From Flaccisagitta enflata (lineage: Eukaryota; Chaetognatha; Sagittoidea; Aphragmophora): 64,000 nucleotides of DNA. A model generated the notes under the pieces. That model saw only the letters and a program-made list of their open reading frames with translations. It was not told where the DNA came from and searched no databases. Positions 1 to 12,005 of this stretch are shown here, in pieces (the first letter of the stretch is position 1; each line of letters starts with the position of its first letter). Position numbers and translations under genes: made by a program. The DNA is taken from positions 76,942,001-77,006,000 of the forward strand of contig OZ231127.1 in NCBI GenBank assembly GCA_965153355.1. The letters are read 5' to 3'.

Positions 1-708
1 GTCGAAGATGATGACAGTAGTTGAGGATGATGATAGTAGATGAAGATGATGATAGTAGATGAAGATGATGACAGTAGCTGAAGATTATGACAGTAGTTGA
101 AGATTATTACAGTAGTTGAAGATGATGACAGTAGTTGAAGATGATGACAGTAGTTGAAGATGATGACAGTAGTTGAAGATGATACACCAGACCTCAGATT
201 TAATTCGAATTTTGCAGGGGCTGTTGAATTGACATCCTTTACTAGTATACCAAATTAAGAAAAAATTCACATGCCTTTACTACCCTTTGCCCATGTAAAT
301 CGCCTAAGTCTATGTAATATATTACTACATAAATAAGCTAATATCTCCTAAACCAGACTTCAGATTTAATTCGAATTTTGCAGGGGTTGTTTATTTACTA
401 CCCTCTGCTTGTATACCAAATTAAAAAAAAATTCATAAACTTTTACTACCCTCTACCTATGTAAACCACCTAAGTCCCAGCTAAATATTACTACAAAAAT
501 AATAGGCAAAGGGTAGTAAAAGTTTATGAATTTTTCTGAAAATTGGTACACAAGCTCCCATTGACATAAAAATACCACTGGTAAAGTTTCATGAACTTCT
601 GAAGTCTGGTTCAAAAGATATGAGAAGGTTTTAAACGAACAAACAACAACAGACAACGCATCACTGCTATCACATAGTCACCGACGAAAACTGTTCGTCG
701 GGGACAAA
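1..708 (-). mobile_element. Family C hairpin/minisatellite element, cut by window edge
   Basis: In plus-strand order: a 19-bp minisatellite (GATGATGACAGTAGTTGAA, 1-187), two ~165-bp core repeats (188-351 and 352-505; both contain CAGATTTAATTCGAATTTTG), then the terminal palindrome CCGACGAAAACTGTTCGTCGG and GGACAAAAACA ending near 708. Same order as the complete copy at 53.8-54.7 kb, reversed. Confidence 0.75.
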
Positions 709-1345
709 AACAAATTGTTCATTATGCTGTATACTCTCTTGCTTGTCTTGCGTCGCGCCATAGCACAGTTACGGCAATGCACATGAATAGGTACAGACTT
801 GAGGCAGGAATTCGGGGCAGAAGTACGAAGCGGATATCAGGGCGGAAATCGGAGGCAGAAATCGAGGGGCGTCTACAGCCCTCTTTCTACTATTAGTAGG
901 GAACTAAGCAGCGGCAAACCAGCAAGAAAGGGAGTGAAAAAAAAGATGTCGTAATTTTTTAATCACCTTTGCTATACTAAATATGATTAAATACTATAGG
1001 TATTTGATCAATTTTCAGTAAGAATTACTAGGAAACGCATTATTGCCTGATCCTGTGATTTTTTTTATGATGAAATTTGATAAAATTGGAAGAGAATGGA
1101 GAAGGGCCCTAAAAATCACCTCCTGAGGTAAGATTGAGGCCAACTCGCTAAAACACGCCATACCACCTTGTAGATTAGCTTACGGGGAATTCAAATCTGT
1201 TTTCGGAAATTATTTTCTATGTGGCGAAAGATGGCTAGAGACAAGACTGTGAGCCTATGCTAAGCACAATTATGAGAACCATAAATACCATCATGAAATT
1301 GACACATAAAATAGACGCAAACGAGCTACATGTTGCGTACCAATG
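709..1345. other. Unassigned sequence
   Basis: No repeat or gene recognised apart from short G/A-rich patches. Confidence 0.5.
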
Positions 1346-1885
1346 GATGCGTCATTGCATCTCTATAAGAGGGTCAGTCTGTCCATCCATCCATCCGTCC
1401 ACCGGTCTGTCCGTCCGTCCATCCGTCCGTCCGTCGGTCCATTATACCTCTTCTAATGTCACGCAGATGGTGCATCTAGTTGCATTTCTTCAACAGTTAC
1501 GTGGTTCTACGCAGTAAAAGTAGCATACATTCAGTGACTCATTCATTGATTTATCTATTCATTCATAAATGACAGTAATTCATAGAACAATGCAAACACC
1601 TTACAGTCGCTTCCGGTTGTTAAGACCATAAGACCAAAAGACTGAACACTAAAAGACCAAATGATTAAAAGACTAAATGTAACTTGTCTTGAAATAACTT
1701 AAAATGACCTAGATTGATGCAAAACGAAAAAAAAACTAAGCGTGATCAACAGACTGATGGATGGATGGACAGACCAACCAACCAACCGAACGACGGACAG
1801 AGCCAGTCATATAGTCGCGTGCAAGCGACAAAAAAACATGCTTTCACAAAAAAAGCATTCATTCAAAGAGGATGCCTCGTTCTAT
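1346..1885 (+). mobile_element. Family D element (TIR GATGCGTC...)
   Basis: Begins GATGCGTCATTGCATC followed by CTCTATAAGAGG and a CGTC/CATC microsatellite; ends near AAAGAGGATGCCTCG, the inverted counterpart. A family A-like end (AGTCGCGTGCAAGCGAC) is embedded at about 1811-1829. Related copies lie at 35,691-36,092 and 36,640-36,727. Confidence 0.55.
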
Positions 1886-2232
1886 TCTAAAATGGAAATA
1901 GTTTATACATGTCAGGAACTTTCAAATTTTGATATTGTAGTCTGGTGGAGCAAGCTAGGTCTAACTGACGAAGCCCTCGAGTTACCTCCTTACAAAGATC
2001 GTTGGCCACAGTCATTGAGAGAAAAAGTTTGTGCAGGTGTGCAAAAAGATATTCATACATGCAAATGAAGAAATGAATGTCGATAAACGGGTCTTAATTC
2101 AGTGATTCTGTTGAGCGTGCACGCCAGGCACACCACTCACAATTATACATGAATGAAGTTATTTCCTGAATTTTACACGTTCGGTTTTTAAAGACAGATA
2201 AATGAAACGATTGTCAGGAAAACAAAGGCTTC

Positions 2233-2766
2233 TTTTTGGTAGCTGACACGAAACTCTACACCTTGCTGTGTCGGTCAGTAGGTTGGTACATCCGTAACAA
2301 ATTTCATTTATTTCCAAGCGGTTTTTGCATTACCGCTCCTGCCCAACTGTCCGCGACTGGATTGCTGTGCATCCGGCCTTGTTTTAAAGTCGGCTGCTAC
2401 GGCTGGTTGTTCCATCACATTCTACCATTTTTTAGGTGCGCCATAGCACTTCTACAAGAGCCTCTGTCTGTCGGTCGGTCACATCACGTCACGCTCGTCA
2501 TCAGTCCGTCCGTTGGTCGGTGGAAAATGTTTGAAATCAATTGAAAACTCATTTTGTTCATCATTGATGGTACTCGTCATTTCATTCACTATAATAATCA
2601 GCTATTCTTAGGTCTGATAGGTCTGATGATAGTTTGGATAGGTGTGGAGATGGGTCTGATAGAGCTCGGGATAGGTCTGATAGAACTCGGGATAGGTCTG
2701 ATAGAGTTCGGGAAAGGCCTGATAGAGCTCAGGATAGGTCTTGGCCCGTGTATCCGGCCTTGTTTA
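2233..2766 (+). mobile_element. Two family A-type copies in a row
   Basis: The first (2233-2385) runs from GCTGACACGAAACTCTACA to CATCCGGCCTTGTTTT. The second (about 2435-2766) starts at a GTGCGCCATAGCAC palindrome, contains four copies of a 21-bp unit (GGTCTGATAGAGCTCGGGATA) and ends GTGTATCCGGCCTTGTTT. Confidence 0.65.
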
Positions 2767-2812
2767 TATTTGCGGTCTTAGGTCTCACTGTTTCTCCCTA
2801 AATGCTTTAATG

Positions 2813-2816
<4 letters not shown>

Positions 2817-2884
<68 letters not shown>

Positions 2885-2999
2885 CTGTGTGTGTGCGTGT
2901 GGCTGTGTGTGTGTGTGTGGCTGAGTGTGTGCGTAGCTGTGTGTGGCTCTGTGTGTGTGTGTGTAGCTGTGTGTGGCTCTGTGTTTGTGTTTGTTTGTT

Positions 3000-3030
<31 letters not shown>
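2817..3030. repeat. (GT)n microsatellite
   Basis: Pure to about 2882, then interrupted by GGCT and GTTT units. Confidence 0.98.
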
Positions 3031-3817
3031 TGTACAATTTAAAATCAAACGGAAAATGTGGTTGATTATTAACTTTTAAACCGATGTAGATTTCCAAGTG
3101 AATGATGACCTATCAATTTTCCCAAAATTCTACCAACACTCAAATCTTATCACTAACGGTCGGCCTAGGTGGCCCTAGGTGGCCCTAGGTGGTGCCAGGA
3201 TCATCACCAGTGTCTATATTTATTGTCTGGCAGGTTTTTAGCGTGTATCCGCTCATCTCGACTCATTGCAAAACACAGTATAGCTCCATTTTCTTTGAGA
3301 AAAAAAGTGCCAGAAACTTAGTGGCAGATACCGCTCATTTACACTACTCCAGGCGGTATGAAATGAGTCCCAAGTGTCAATTATGGCTGTAATTCGTGTG
3401 ACCCATGTAAATACAAGCCAATCCATGTGCTGGAGACCATATTGGAACATTTCAGCTGTTTTCGTATTAGTACCCTACTACTATCACAGGTGATTTGAAT
3501 TTGGAAGCTGTACCACTAAAAAGAGGTGATAAGTCTTACGATTCCGAAGCTCTTCCGCTCAGAAAGAAGGCGTTAAGTCCCACGATTCGTTTGCGGAAGA
3601 CATAAATTCCATCAAATCGAAACGCGTGCGCGAATCCAAATAGCCTAATGACCCAGAAAACTCGGACTAGATCCTAAGCTACGTCTTTCGATGTCAATCT
3701 GAAGTGGCAGACAAGGAAATTGAAGAAATAGCAGACAAGCGATTCAACAACACAAGCACACAGCAGTCAAGTTTAATATGCGACAAGCATAGAGTCAGGA
3801 CTTGATTGAGAGACCTT
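3031..3817. other. Unassigned sequence
   Basis: Only a short CCTAGGTGG triplication at 3165-3195 stands out. Confidence 0.5.
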
Positions 3818-4212
3818 TCCTCAACGCCGTGATTTTGGTAAAGATAGCTCGGTGCTTTGAGCGGACAACTTAATTTGCATATTGCGGTATGGTCCCTATT
3901 TTCGCATTCGAAAAAGTAATGTCGATGCCAAGTTTAGATAATGAATGAATTTCTATAATCATTCTGCGCTTGCAATGTTACGATTGTTTTTGACTAATGA
4001 TAGAAAATACTTATCATTACTTAAAATCACGGCGTGTAGTTTAAGGCTCAAAATTCAATATGACAAGAAGTCAGAACACGACTAAAAAAAAACCAAAGTC
4101 GTTAGTATTTTTATGAAAACTATCTTTGCAACTCTTTGAAGGGAAGGTTTCATTAATGATCTTCCTGTATGTTCGTCAATCGTCTTGTGGAATATCAAAA
4201 TTAGATAATGGA
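3818..4212 (+). repeat. Dispersed repeat R1, intact copy
   Basis: About 395 bp, from CGCCGTGATTTTGGTAAAGA to TTAGATAATGGAGGACT. The second copy in MORC intron 7 is interrupted by two transposons. No coding capacity; class unknown. Confidence 0.8.
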
Positions 4213-4284
4213 GGACTCGCAGGCTGCAGTTCACAGCCACTGCTTAGCTTCTGAGTTGTGGAACCTTGTAATTTATAGTTGATC

Positions 4285-4797
4285 CAGTCAGTCCCAATTC
4301 CGCATTCATCCATATAATCGTATCTCAACATATTTCGGCATACCAAAACTTATACCATCTGAGCATATGTCGGTATATCGAGTTATGGTATACAGAGGTT
4401 TGATTTGCTCAGTCGTGCCTTAAGTAAAATTTGAATGAATTCTATCAGCCGTTTGTCTTATTTACGGTCTTAAATGATTTTCTACCGATTATGCCACTTT
4501 AGTTTAAGAAGAAGTTCATTTTTGAATGCTGTACAATTCGATCATACTATTGGATTTTGTTCATCCTTCTTTATTTCTAAGCTAACCAATCATTTAAGTA
4601 TTGGGTAGGAAAAAACGGAATGAATAAAATCAGAACCTGGTTATCACTTTGCCACTTCGTCTTTACTTTTCTTTCTTAACGGGCCAATCAAAAACGGAAG
4701 TCGATATACCGACATATGCTCAGATAAACAAAGTTGCTTTATCTCCTAACATGATGAGATATGGTTACATGGATAAATGCGGAATTGAGACTGACTG
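4285..4797. mobile_element. Fold-back MITE with CAGTCAGTC ends
   Basis: CAGTCAGTC(C/T)CAATTCCGC at 4285 is repeated in reverse complement ending at 4797. The arms are about 100 bp and include GAGCATATGTCGGTATATCGA on both sides (in reverse orientation). TA follows on the right; the left flank has no clear TA. Confidence 0.75.
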
Positions 4798-4801
4798 TAT
4801 A

Positions 4802-5948
4802 CACTGCCCTCTCATAGCAAAATCAGGTGAAAAGTAACATTACTGTTGGTTTTTTTATTGTTATGTATAAAATCTGAGCTCTATTTAGTGGAACTAATAA
4901 AGATAAAATCTTGTTAAGAGCGCTTTTGGAGATTTTCATAAAAATTGGTGGTTTTAAGCCTTCCTTTTCTTGTAGATTCAACCCGGTATTTCAGAAATAC
5001 TTTTTGTCAGCAAATTCGTATTCCTGGTGAAATTTCCATTCATTTGATAGGTCGCAACATATACTTTTACATAGAAATAAGATTTTCAGTTTTTAAGCCA
5101 CCGTTGCAAAATCGTAATTGGCCAATAAATGCATTTTTGGATAAAATATATAGTGCGGCCTATCAAATGAATGAATTTATCAGCAAATATGCTGTCAAAA
5201 ATTTTCAAAATGCAGTAGAATCTACATTAAAACTAGTCATCCAAGGATCGCACATGGTCAGCTACCCAATGCCCTGTGAGTGATCAAGTGAAGTAGTAGA
5301 GAGAGAGCAGGGCAGCGGCCCCAAAGGGCCAATGTCCTGTAGGACACAGGGGGGAATTTTGAGACGACCTAAGGTATATTAGGTCTGAGAAGATGGATAG
5401 AGATCATTAAAGGCGGTTTTGAAGCCTGGAGGGCAGAATTAGGTTCTAAAGAGTAGATTTGAGGTTTGAGGGGCAGGCTTGAGGCCCAGAGAACAAATTT
5501 GAGCCTAAAGAGCTGATGTGAGGCCTGGAGGGTGGATTAGGGGTATGGAGGGCTGATTTGAGGTCTGGAGGGCAGATATGAGGTCTGGAGAGCTGATTTA
5601 AGGTCTAAAGAGCTAAATTGAGGTCTGAAAGGGCTATTCAGCCTATTCTGATGGCTCAGAGGGCCAAAATCAGGCCTGAGAGAGAAAAATTAAGGCCCCG
5701 ATGGCCAAGGGGGGGGGGACGGAAGGAAGGACGGAAGGACGGACGTCTCGAAATTCCCCCCTGTGTCCTACAGGACATCGGCCCAAAAAGGGTACAAACC
5801 ATCAATTTTTATGAAAATCTCAAAAAGCGCACTTTACAAGATTTTATCTTTATTTGTTCCAGTAAATAGAGCTCAGATTCTATACAAAACAATGAAAAAA
5901 CCTACAGTAATGTTACTTTTCTCCGGATCTTGCTGTGAGAGGGTAGTG
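4802..5948. mobile_element. Fold-back MITE with CACTRCCCTCTCA ends, TA target, hosting family B
   Basis: TA (4800-4801) then CACTGCCCTCTCATAGCAAA; the right end is the inverted copy followed by TA (5949-5950). Arms of ~150 bp cover 4802-4946 and 5804-5948. A family B element occupies about 5230-5803, so the original MITE was about 570 bp. TA duplication fits the Tc1/mariner group. Confidence 0.8.
5230..5803 (-). mobile_element. Family B element
   Basis: CATGGTCAGCTACCC...CCCTG tail, then GGGCAGCGGCCCC and the palindrome TGTCCTGTAGGACA. A degenerate ~20-bp array (GAGGTCTGGAGGGCAGAT) follows, a GGAC-type microsatellite, then the inverted end GTGTCCTACAGGACATCGGC. Confidence 0.75.
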
Positions 5949-5965
5949 TATAGTTTTTGGTTGCA

Positions 5966-6670
5966 ATGTAATGTTGTCCTACTCATATAGGCTAAGAGGT
6001 GCTGAAAAGGTTTCTTCTTGGTTTTCTTGGGTTGTCCCGTACTTTTGTTTTTAGCGGCTGATAACCTCGACGCGTCGTAATGGGTTAGGGCTAAAATTAA
6101 GCACAAGGCAAGGGATTAGCATAAGGTTAGGGCTAGGGGTATCGAGTGGGTTCTTTACCACATTTCCTTGCTCGAGTCAACGATTTTTCTTAGTATCAAG
6201 TCCAGGGTAAGTTCCATACCACTTTTTCCTACAACAATGCAAACAGAATCAGACTAAAAAGGAGTTATAGATAGAGATCAAAAAGATAGGGCAATTTAAC
6301 AGAAAGGTAAGACTCGAGGAGATGAAACGCCAAATCTCGAGTCAAAGAGAAAGTAATTGCATCAAGCAGAGGATGTTTTCATTTGTGTCTCGACAATAAT
6401 CACGACAATTACTCATTCCCGCGGCCGTCATTAGCCTGCGCCTAAACCTCCATCGCCACCACCGCCTTCCACCTCCGCCTCTTGCTCCACCACCGCCTTA
6501 TGATTTGGTCGTTTGTAGGCGGCTTTTGGTTTCTATGACGACTTGAAGATGCAACACGTGACTAAAAAGTAGAACAACGACAACAACGACACGTGACTGA
6601 GGAGAGAGTGAACAACAACGACGACAACACTTCAAAAGTCACGTGCGACGCATGAGCCAAATGAGCAGTA
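5966..6670. other. Unassigned sequence
   Basis: No repeat family or gene recognised; 6430-6500 is rich in CCACCNCC triplets. Confidence 0.5.
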
Positions 6671-6689
6671 TCAACACCACGTAAAAACA

Positions 6690-6840
6690 GGCGTTCGGTA
6701 AAGGTATGTGGGCGGCGGCGACAGTGGCGGCAGTGGCGGCGGTGGCGGCGGTGGCGGTGGCAGCGGTGTCGAAGGCGGGATTTGATTGTTGGTCGACGCG
6801 GCGGCTGCAGCGGCAGCAACGGCGTCGAAGAGGGAAACGG
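6690..6840. repeat. GC-rich GGC/GGT triplet tract
   Basis: Interrupted (GGCGGT)n-like repeats, CpG-rich. The open frames across it look incidental. Confidence 0.7.
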
Positions 6841-6965
6841 AAATGAATTTTTACCTTGGTGCAAAAAAAAAAGAAAAAAAAGACGGTCGATGACGTAAAT
6901 CATCTGTTTGACGCTGATTTGCATACAGACGCAATTCCGAAACCGAGACAATTTTTTTTTCTTTC

Positions 6966-6968
<3 letters not shown>

Positions 6969-7022
<54 letters not shown>
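6969..7022. repeat. (GA)n microsatellite
   Basis: Pure GA array of about 26 units. Confidence 0.98.
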
Positions 7023-7023
<1 letters not shown>

Positions 7024-7308
7024 GCTTCATAACTCAATCATGACAAGAGAAAGGACAGAGTTGACAGATAGTGAAAACCCAAGAACGGACAAACAGTCAG
7101 TCAGACAAACAGACAGTCAGACAGACAGAGTCAGACATTGACAAAGACAGAGAGAGCCAAGTTCTGATTGGAAAAATGTCAAAACTGCTATTTAAGCGCC
7201 AACAATTTTAACGATTGGATAAAGTCCAAACCGCGATTAGTTAAGATAGAAAAGAGGACTTCTTTTTACAGAGTACCACATCTTGAAGTGACTTCAATAA
7301 AAACAAGC

Positions 7309-7522
7309 GACGCGGGTCACATTATCGTTGCGGTTGGATGGGCAGGGGCATACAATCCCCGATCAATTTCCTCCCCCACCCCATGCTCACTCACCCAGAC
7401 AATCAGTACGGCAGCAACATAAATGCACGTCTGTTTTCTATATGGTTGGACAGACCGATGGACGAACCGACGGGAGGAAAACGCCTCCTACCGTTACAGA
7501 GTTGCGTGTCCGCGACTGAAAA
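7309..7522 (-). mobile_element. Family A2 element
   Basis: GCGGGTCACATTATCGTTGC and GGATGGGCAGGGGC at one end; GAGTTGCGTGTCCGCGACTG at the other; the ACGG microsatellite between them is degenerate. Confidence 0.75.
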
Positions 7523-8924
7523 CTCCTCTAATTTCTTTAGCTTTCCACATTGACAGCCAATACACAATCCTTGGCGTCACGTCATCTGATAACTGCTTGA
7601 AATATAAAATCTGGTAATAAGTAGTCTAGACAAGAGAAAATGAATCCTGCAAATATTCTTCAATGACCGCTGGCAACGCCTGGGGCGGCGGATTTTTTAC
7701 TAAGCCTGCCGTCTTCAAATAGCTGCTAATGATACAGTGACTGCAACAATCTTTAGCGGCAACGGCGTACGTCTCTGATAGGATATAATGTTGACGCCGG
7801 TAACAGCGCCATCAAACGCGGTCCCATACTGCCCACGAAGACATTCTCTCTCTGTCTCGCTCTCTCTCTGCTCAAATGACTTTCGTTTTCATCTCCGCCT
7901 CTATCTAGCTCCATGTCGGCTTCGGCAGCAATTGGTTCTTTTGTTATGCAGTCGTTCTCAGCTTCGACTCAACGACGTTTTGAGGCCTTTCACTTTGACA
8001 ATGGACAACAACTGCGGATGACGGCGTTAAGGGCATGTGGAATCGTCTACGATGACGTCGATGACGACGACGCGGATGACGACGACAACGACGGCAACGA
8101 CGACGACGACAAAGACGTGTCACCTACGTCTTAAGCATCTCCCTCGTAATCGCGCGCAATTGACGTCTCATTTAGATTTTAACGATATTGACAAAAGGTT
8201 TGAAGGAATGCAAGGAGAAGGGAAGAGTGATATCATGGGAGGGGGTCTGGAGGGATGGAGATGAAATGCAGACCAAAGAATGGGGTGTGTGGAGACACTG
8301 TGGACACTGAGAACACTATGGACACTGTGGAGTAGCTTGGCCCAAAATCTTTTCGGAGGAAAGCGATGAAATACAGACCGAAGAATGAATAAATGAATGA
8401 ATGATTTGATGTTTGATGGAATCAGTAAATCAATCAATTAATGCCAAAGGGCAAAAAGAAGAAGAGAGCAATTGAAAGAAAATTTAAGTAGTGATCAAAA
8501 CATAAATGGAACAATCAGAGAAAAATCTAGAGGGGGTTAGGGATAATAAGTATCAAAAGCCGATGGAAGCAGGAAGAAGAAAAGAAGGCAGGAATTTGAA
8601 AAGGACTACTTATTTCATCCGAAGCTTCTTAAATCATTACTGAGTATCAGTTTTGTGTTTTTCATCTTTATTTTTCTTTTGTTTTGTGCTTTTTTGCCTT
8701 GTGAATCACATTATTCCAAGATAAAAAAAAGAAGTAAAAGAAATTGTTGACGTCATCGTTTTCTTTGTTTCTTTGTCTTTTTGCATTTAAAAAAAAACTG
8801 CTGTTAAGCATCGGTATCCATAGCAAAAACAACAAAATCTAGAAAAACAACAACAGTAAGGACCATGGTGATACCAAACAACAACCACAACAACCACAAC
8901 AGCAGCAACATCAACAATATCATC

Positions 8925-8925
<1 letters not shown>
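7523..8925. other. Unassigned; GAC triplet tract at 8045-8120
   Basis: A (GACGAC)n-type run and a short TGGACACT repeat near 8290-8330. Otherwise nothing recognised. Confidence 0.55.

Positions 8926-8993
<68 letters not shown>
8926..8993. repeat. (CAA)n microsatellite
   Basis: A pure trinucleotide array within a wider CAA-rich stretch (8825-9000). Confidence 0.97.
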
Positions 8994-8994
<1 letters not shown>

Positions 8995-9176
8995 TCAACA
9001 ACCACACCTAGCAGGAATATGCTATGAATGACACATTGCGCCCCAAGCAACATATGCAGAGGAATCTGCAGGTGACATTTGAGTGAGATGCCAATGCAAA
9101 ATGCGGTTGACCTTTTCAAGAAATAAAACGATGCCACTTCATTGCATTCCAACGTGTGGTTTTTTTTTCTGTTTTG

Positions 9177-9229
9177 TCTTCTTTCTGTCTCTGTCTCTGT
9201 CTCTCTCTGTCTCTCTCTGTCTCTCTCTG

Positions 9230-9260
<31 letters not shown>

Positions 9261-9451
9261 GTCTTTGTCTGTCTCTGTCTCTGTCTCTCTCTGTCTTTGT
9301 CTCTCTGTCTCTGTCTCTGTCTCCGTCTGTCTCTGTCTCTGTCTCCGTCTGTGTCTGTCTCTGTCTCTCTCTGTCTCTGTCTGTCTCTGTCTCTCTCTGT
9401 CTCTGTCTGTCTCTGTCTCTCTCTGTCTGTCTCTGTCTCTGTCTCTGTCTG

Positions 9452-9530
<79 letters not shown>
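9177..9530. repeat. (CTCTGT)/(CT)n microsatellite
   Basis: CT with regular GT interruptions to about 9455, then pure (CT)n. Ends directly at a family A copy. Confidence 0.98.
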
Positions 9531-9532
<2 letters not shown>

Positions 9533-9536
9533 GGTA

Positions 9537-9677
9537 AACGAGGCCGGATACACGGCAAGACTGTCGCGGACGGTTTGGCAGAAGTCTTTATGCAAAAACC
9601 GCTCGCAATTCAAAAATATTTGTGACGGACCGACCGACCGACACGGCAAGGTGTAGAGTCGCATGTCCGCGACTAAT
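9537..9677 (-). mobile_element. Family A element
   Basis: AACGAGGCCGGATACACGGC at one end, a GACCGACCGACC microsatellite, and the terminal near-palindrome AGTCGCATGTCCGCGACT before TAATAA. Confidence 0.8.
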
Positions 9678-10192
9678 AATGGAGAGTGCATGAGAACAGC
9701 GTAAAATAAAAACCATTAGGTAAACATGAAAGTTGCTTGTGAGAAGAAGCATGTACGTGAAACAGAAAAAGTGTCAAAAGACAAAAAAAAACAGGACAAA
9801 GAAAGAAATATGAAACAAAAAAGAAAATGGATAAAAAAAAAAACAGGCGAAGTGAAAACCAAAATCCAAGAACTGAAAGAAAACAAACAAAAAAAGCTAA
9901 AGGAATAGGGATAAAGCATGAAACAAAGTCAAAGACAGTGATAGATAGGTTTCCCAATACTTGGAAGGAGAAACTCAGAAACTCAGAAAGAGAGAGAGAA
10001 ATGGAAATGTCAGAAAGGAAATGAGTGGCAAAAGTGGATCGGGGAATTTGTCCTATTCTTGTTGTATCCACCAGCACACTCCCAGCACCCTCACCAAACT
10101 CCATCACCATTACCGCACTCCCATGATCTCAAACATACCCAGTTCCCTTCAGGATGAATAACAACGACATAGCGATGCGATTTAGTCTTTCG
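9678..10192. other. A-rich unassigned sequence
   Basis: Rich in AAAG/AAAC. The minus-strand open frame is hydrophobic only because of composition. Confidence 0.5.
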
Positions 10193-11008
10193 TTTTTAGT
10201 TGCGGACACGCAACTCTATAAGAGGCTTTGTCCGTCGGTCGGTCGGTCGGTCGGTCGGTTGGTCCGTGGACACGAGTCGAAAAGTGAGGAAATGAGCGTT
10301 TTAGATGCTTTTTGGGCAGCGGCCCGGCGAGACGATATGCTGCCGAACTGAAGTATTTCCGCTCGCTTGTCCATTCGTCCCGTTAAATCGTTCGTTTGTG
10401 CGTCCCCCAGGCCCTCTTAGGCCTGAAATCTGCCCTCTCAGGCCTGAAATCTACCCTCTCAGGCCTGAAATCTGCCCTCTCAGGCCTGAAATCTGCCCTC
10501 TCAGGCCTTGAATCTTCCCTCTCAGGCCTGAAATCTGCCCTCTCAGGTCTGAAATCTCCCCTCTCAGGCCTGAAATCTCCCCTCTTAGGCCTTGAATCTG
10601 CCCTCTCAGGCCTGATATCTGCCCTCTCAGGTCTGAAATCCGCCCTCTTAGGCCCTCTCAGGCCTCATGTCTACCCTCCCAGCCTGAAAGGGCAGATTTC
10701 AGGCCTGAGAGGGTAGATTTCAGGCCTGACAAGGCAGATTTCGGGCCTGAGAGGGCCTGGGGGAGACAGACAGACAGACGAATGAAAGTCCCCCTAGGTT
10801 CTACAGGACATCGTCCCCTTCGGGGCCTGCCCTGCTTCCCCTCACTCCAATTCACAATCATGCAAAGCAGGGCAACGGGTATCGCTGACCACATATTGCC
10901 CTTGGGCGACCTGTTGTGCATGTGAGTGAGGGACTTGTGGTGTGGATTGAGGTTGGATGCCCCTGCCCACCCATCCGCAACTGATGGCCGTGTATCCGGC
11001 CTTGTTTC
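10193..11008 (+). mobile_element. Family A element split by family B
   Basis: Starts TTTTTAGTTGCGGACACGCA with (CGGT)n, breaks at about 10311, and resumes after the insert with CCCCTGCCCACCCATCCGCA and GTGTATCCGGCCTTGTTT. This is a nested insertion. Confidence 0.8.
10312..10920 (+). mobile_element. Family B element inside family A
   Basis: GGGCAGCGGCCC start, then about 15 copies of a ~21-bp unit (CCCTCTCAGGCCTGAAATCT) that reverses orientation near 10,685. A GACAGACAGACAGACG tract, TTCTACAGGACATCG and the tail CAGGGCAACGGGTATCGCTG to GCCCTTGGGCGAC follow. Long open frames here are repeat artefacts. Confidence 0.8.
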
Positions 11009-11502
11009 ATCAACAGCCCTCTGTCAAAAGTTCGCTTTGCACTGTCATGGTGACTCCCATTGCAGACAAAGATCGTGAAACTATGGGGAAGAGATAGACG
11101 CTGTCATCAATTTTTTATGATAGCTTGAGTATTTTTCCTTCCCGGGAATCACTATTACGATTTCTTCTTCATTGTGAGCTTTATATGATACAATTTTATA
11201 TGAGGAGTCAGCCCGAGTTTTCACCGCATTTATCTCCTTCAGAAACTATGCTTAAATCTATGGGGCCCTGTCCCGAGCATTTTTGTCCGCATGGCTGTGG
11301 CCCAGTAGGGAACTTAAGACCGGCGCGAGGAAGTTACAGGAATTAAGAAGTTTTCTTCAGATTTCCGTTTCTTTCCGTAATTGCAAAATATTGTACTTTG
11401 CTAATTGAGGGACATATGAATTGGATATTCTTTACCCAGTTTGGATGTATGCATGCTTGATGAGTCAGCAGACAACGGGAAAACATTGAATGTCCTCATA
11501 TA
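11009..11502. other. Unassigned sequence
   Basis: No repeat or gene recognised. Confidence 0.5.
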
Positions 11503-11897
11503 CAGAGAGAAGGTTAATATAAGGTGTGAACCCCCTGAAAACTGTAGCACCCCCCCCTACAGATCTAACTAATTAGATTATAGACATTTTAAAGGTAGAG
11601 AAAAAATATTTATATTAATACAAATGGCGTCACCAGAGCGATTTTTCATTTTTCTTTTTTAAGTCAAGATATAGCTTAATAAAGTATAAAAATTAACTTT
11701 AACTTAAAATTCTAAAAATCAAGGTTTTTCCATTATAATTTGAGACTGGAATGGAAATTGCAAAATTGCTCTGGTGGCGTCACTTGTATAGTCATAAGCT
11801 TTAATTAGCAATGTTAAATTTATTGCTGTAGTTTGAGCTGTAAGGGGGGGTGCTACAGTTTTAGGGGGGTGCACATCTTATATTTCTCCTTCCTCTG
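11503..11897. mobile_element. 395-bp fold-back MITE, TA target
   Basis: TA then CAGAG(A/G)GAAGG on the left; inverted copy then TA (11898-11899) on the right. Most of the element folds back: inner sequence GGCGTCACCAGAGC pairs with GCTCTGGTGGCGTC, and both arms have ACTGTAGCACCCCCCCC-type runs. Confidence 0.85.
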
Positions 11898-11938
11898 TAA
11901 TAAATGCCATGAGCCATGCTAAACGACAACGGCGAAGA

Positions 11939-12005
11939 TGAGAGAGAGAGAGAGAGAGAGAGAGACGGACGGACGGACGGACAGACAGACCGACATAGAC
12001 CGGGA
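11939..12005. repeat. (GA)n with GGAC repeats
   Basis: (GA)n at 11939-11964 followed by GGACGGACGGAC, which may be a remnant of a family A-type microsatellite. Confidence 0.7.

Noticed and set aside
10396-10716. Repeat protein-like frame (ALSGLKS units)
   Set aside because: Family B array translated; the other family B copies have different units, stops and frames.
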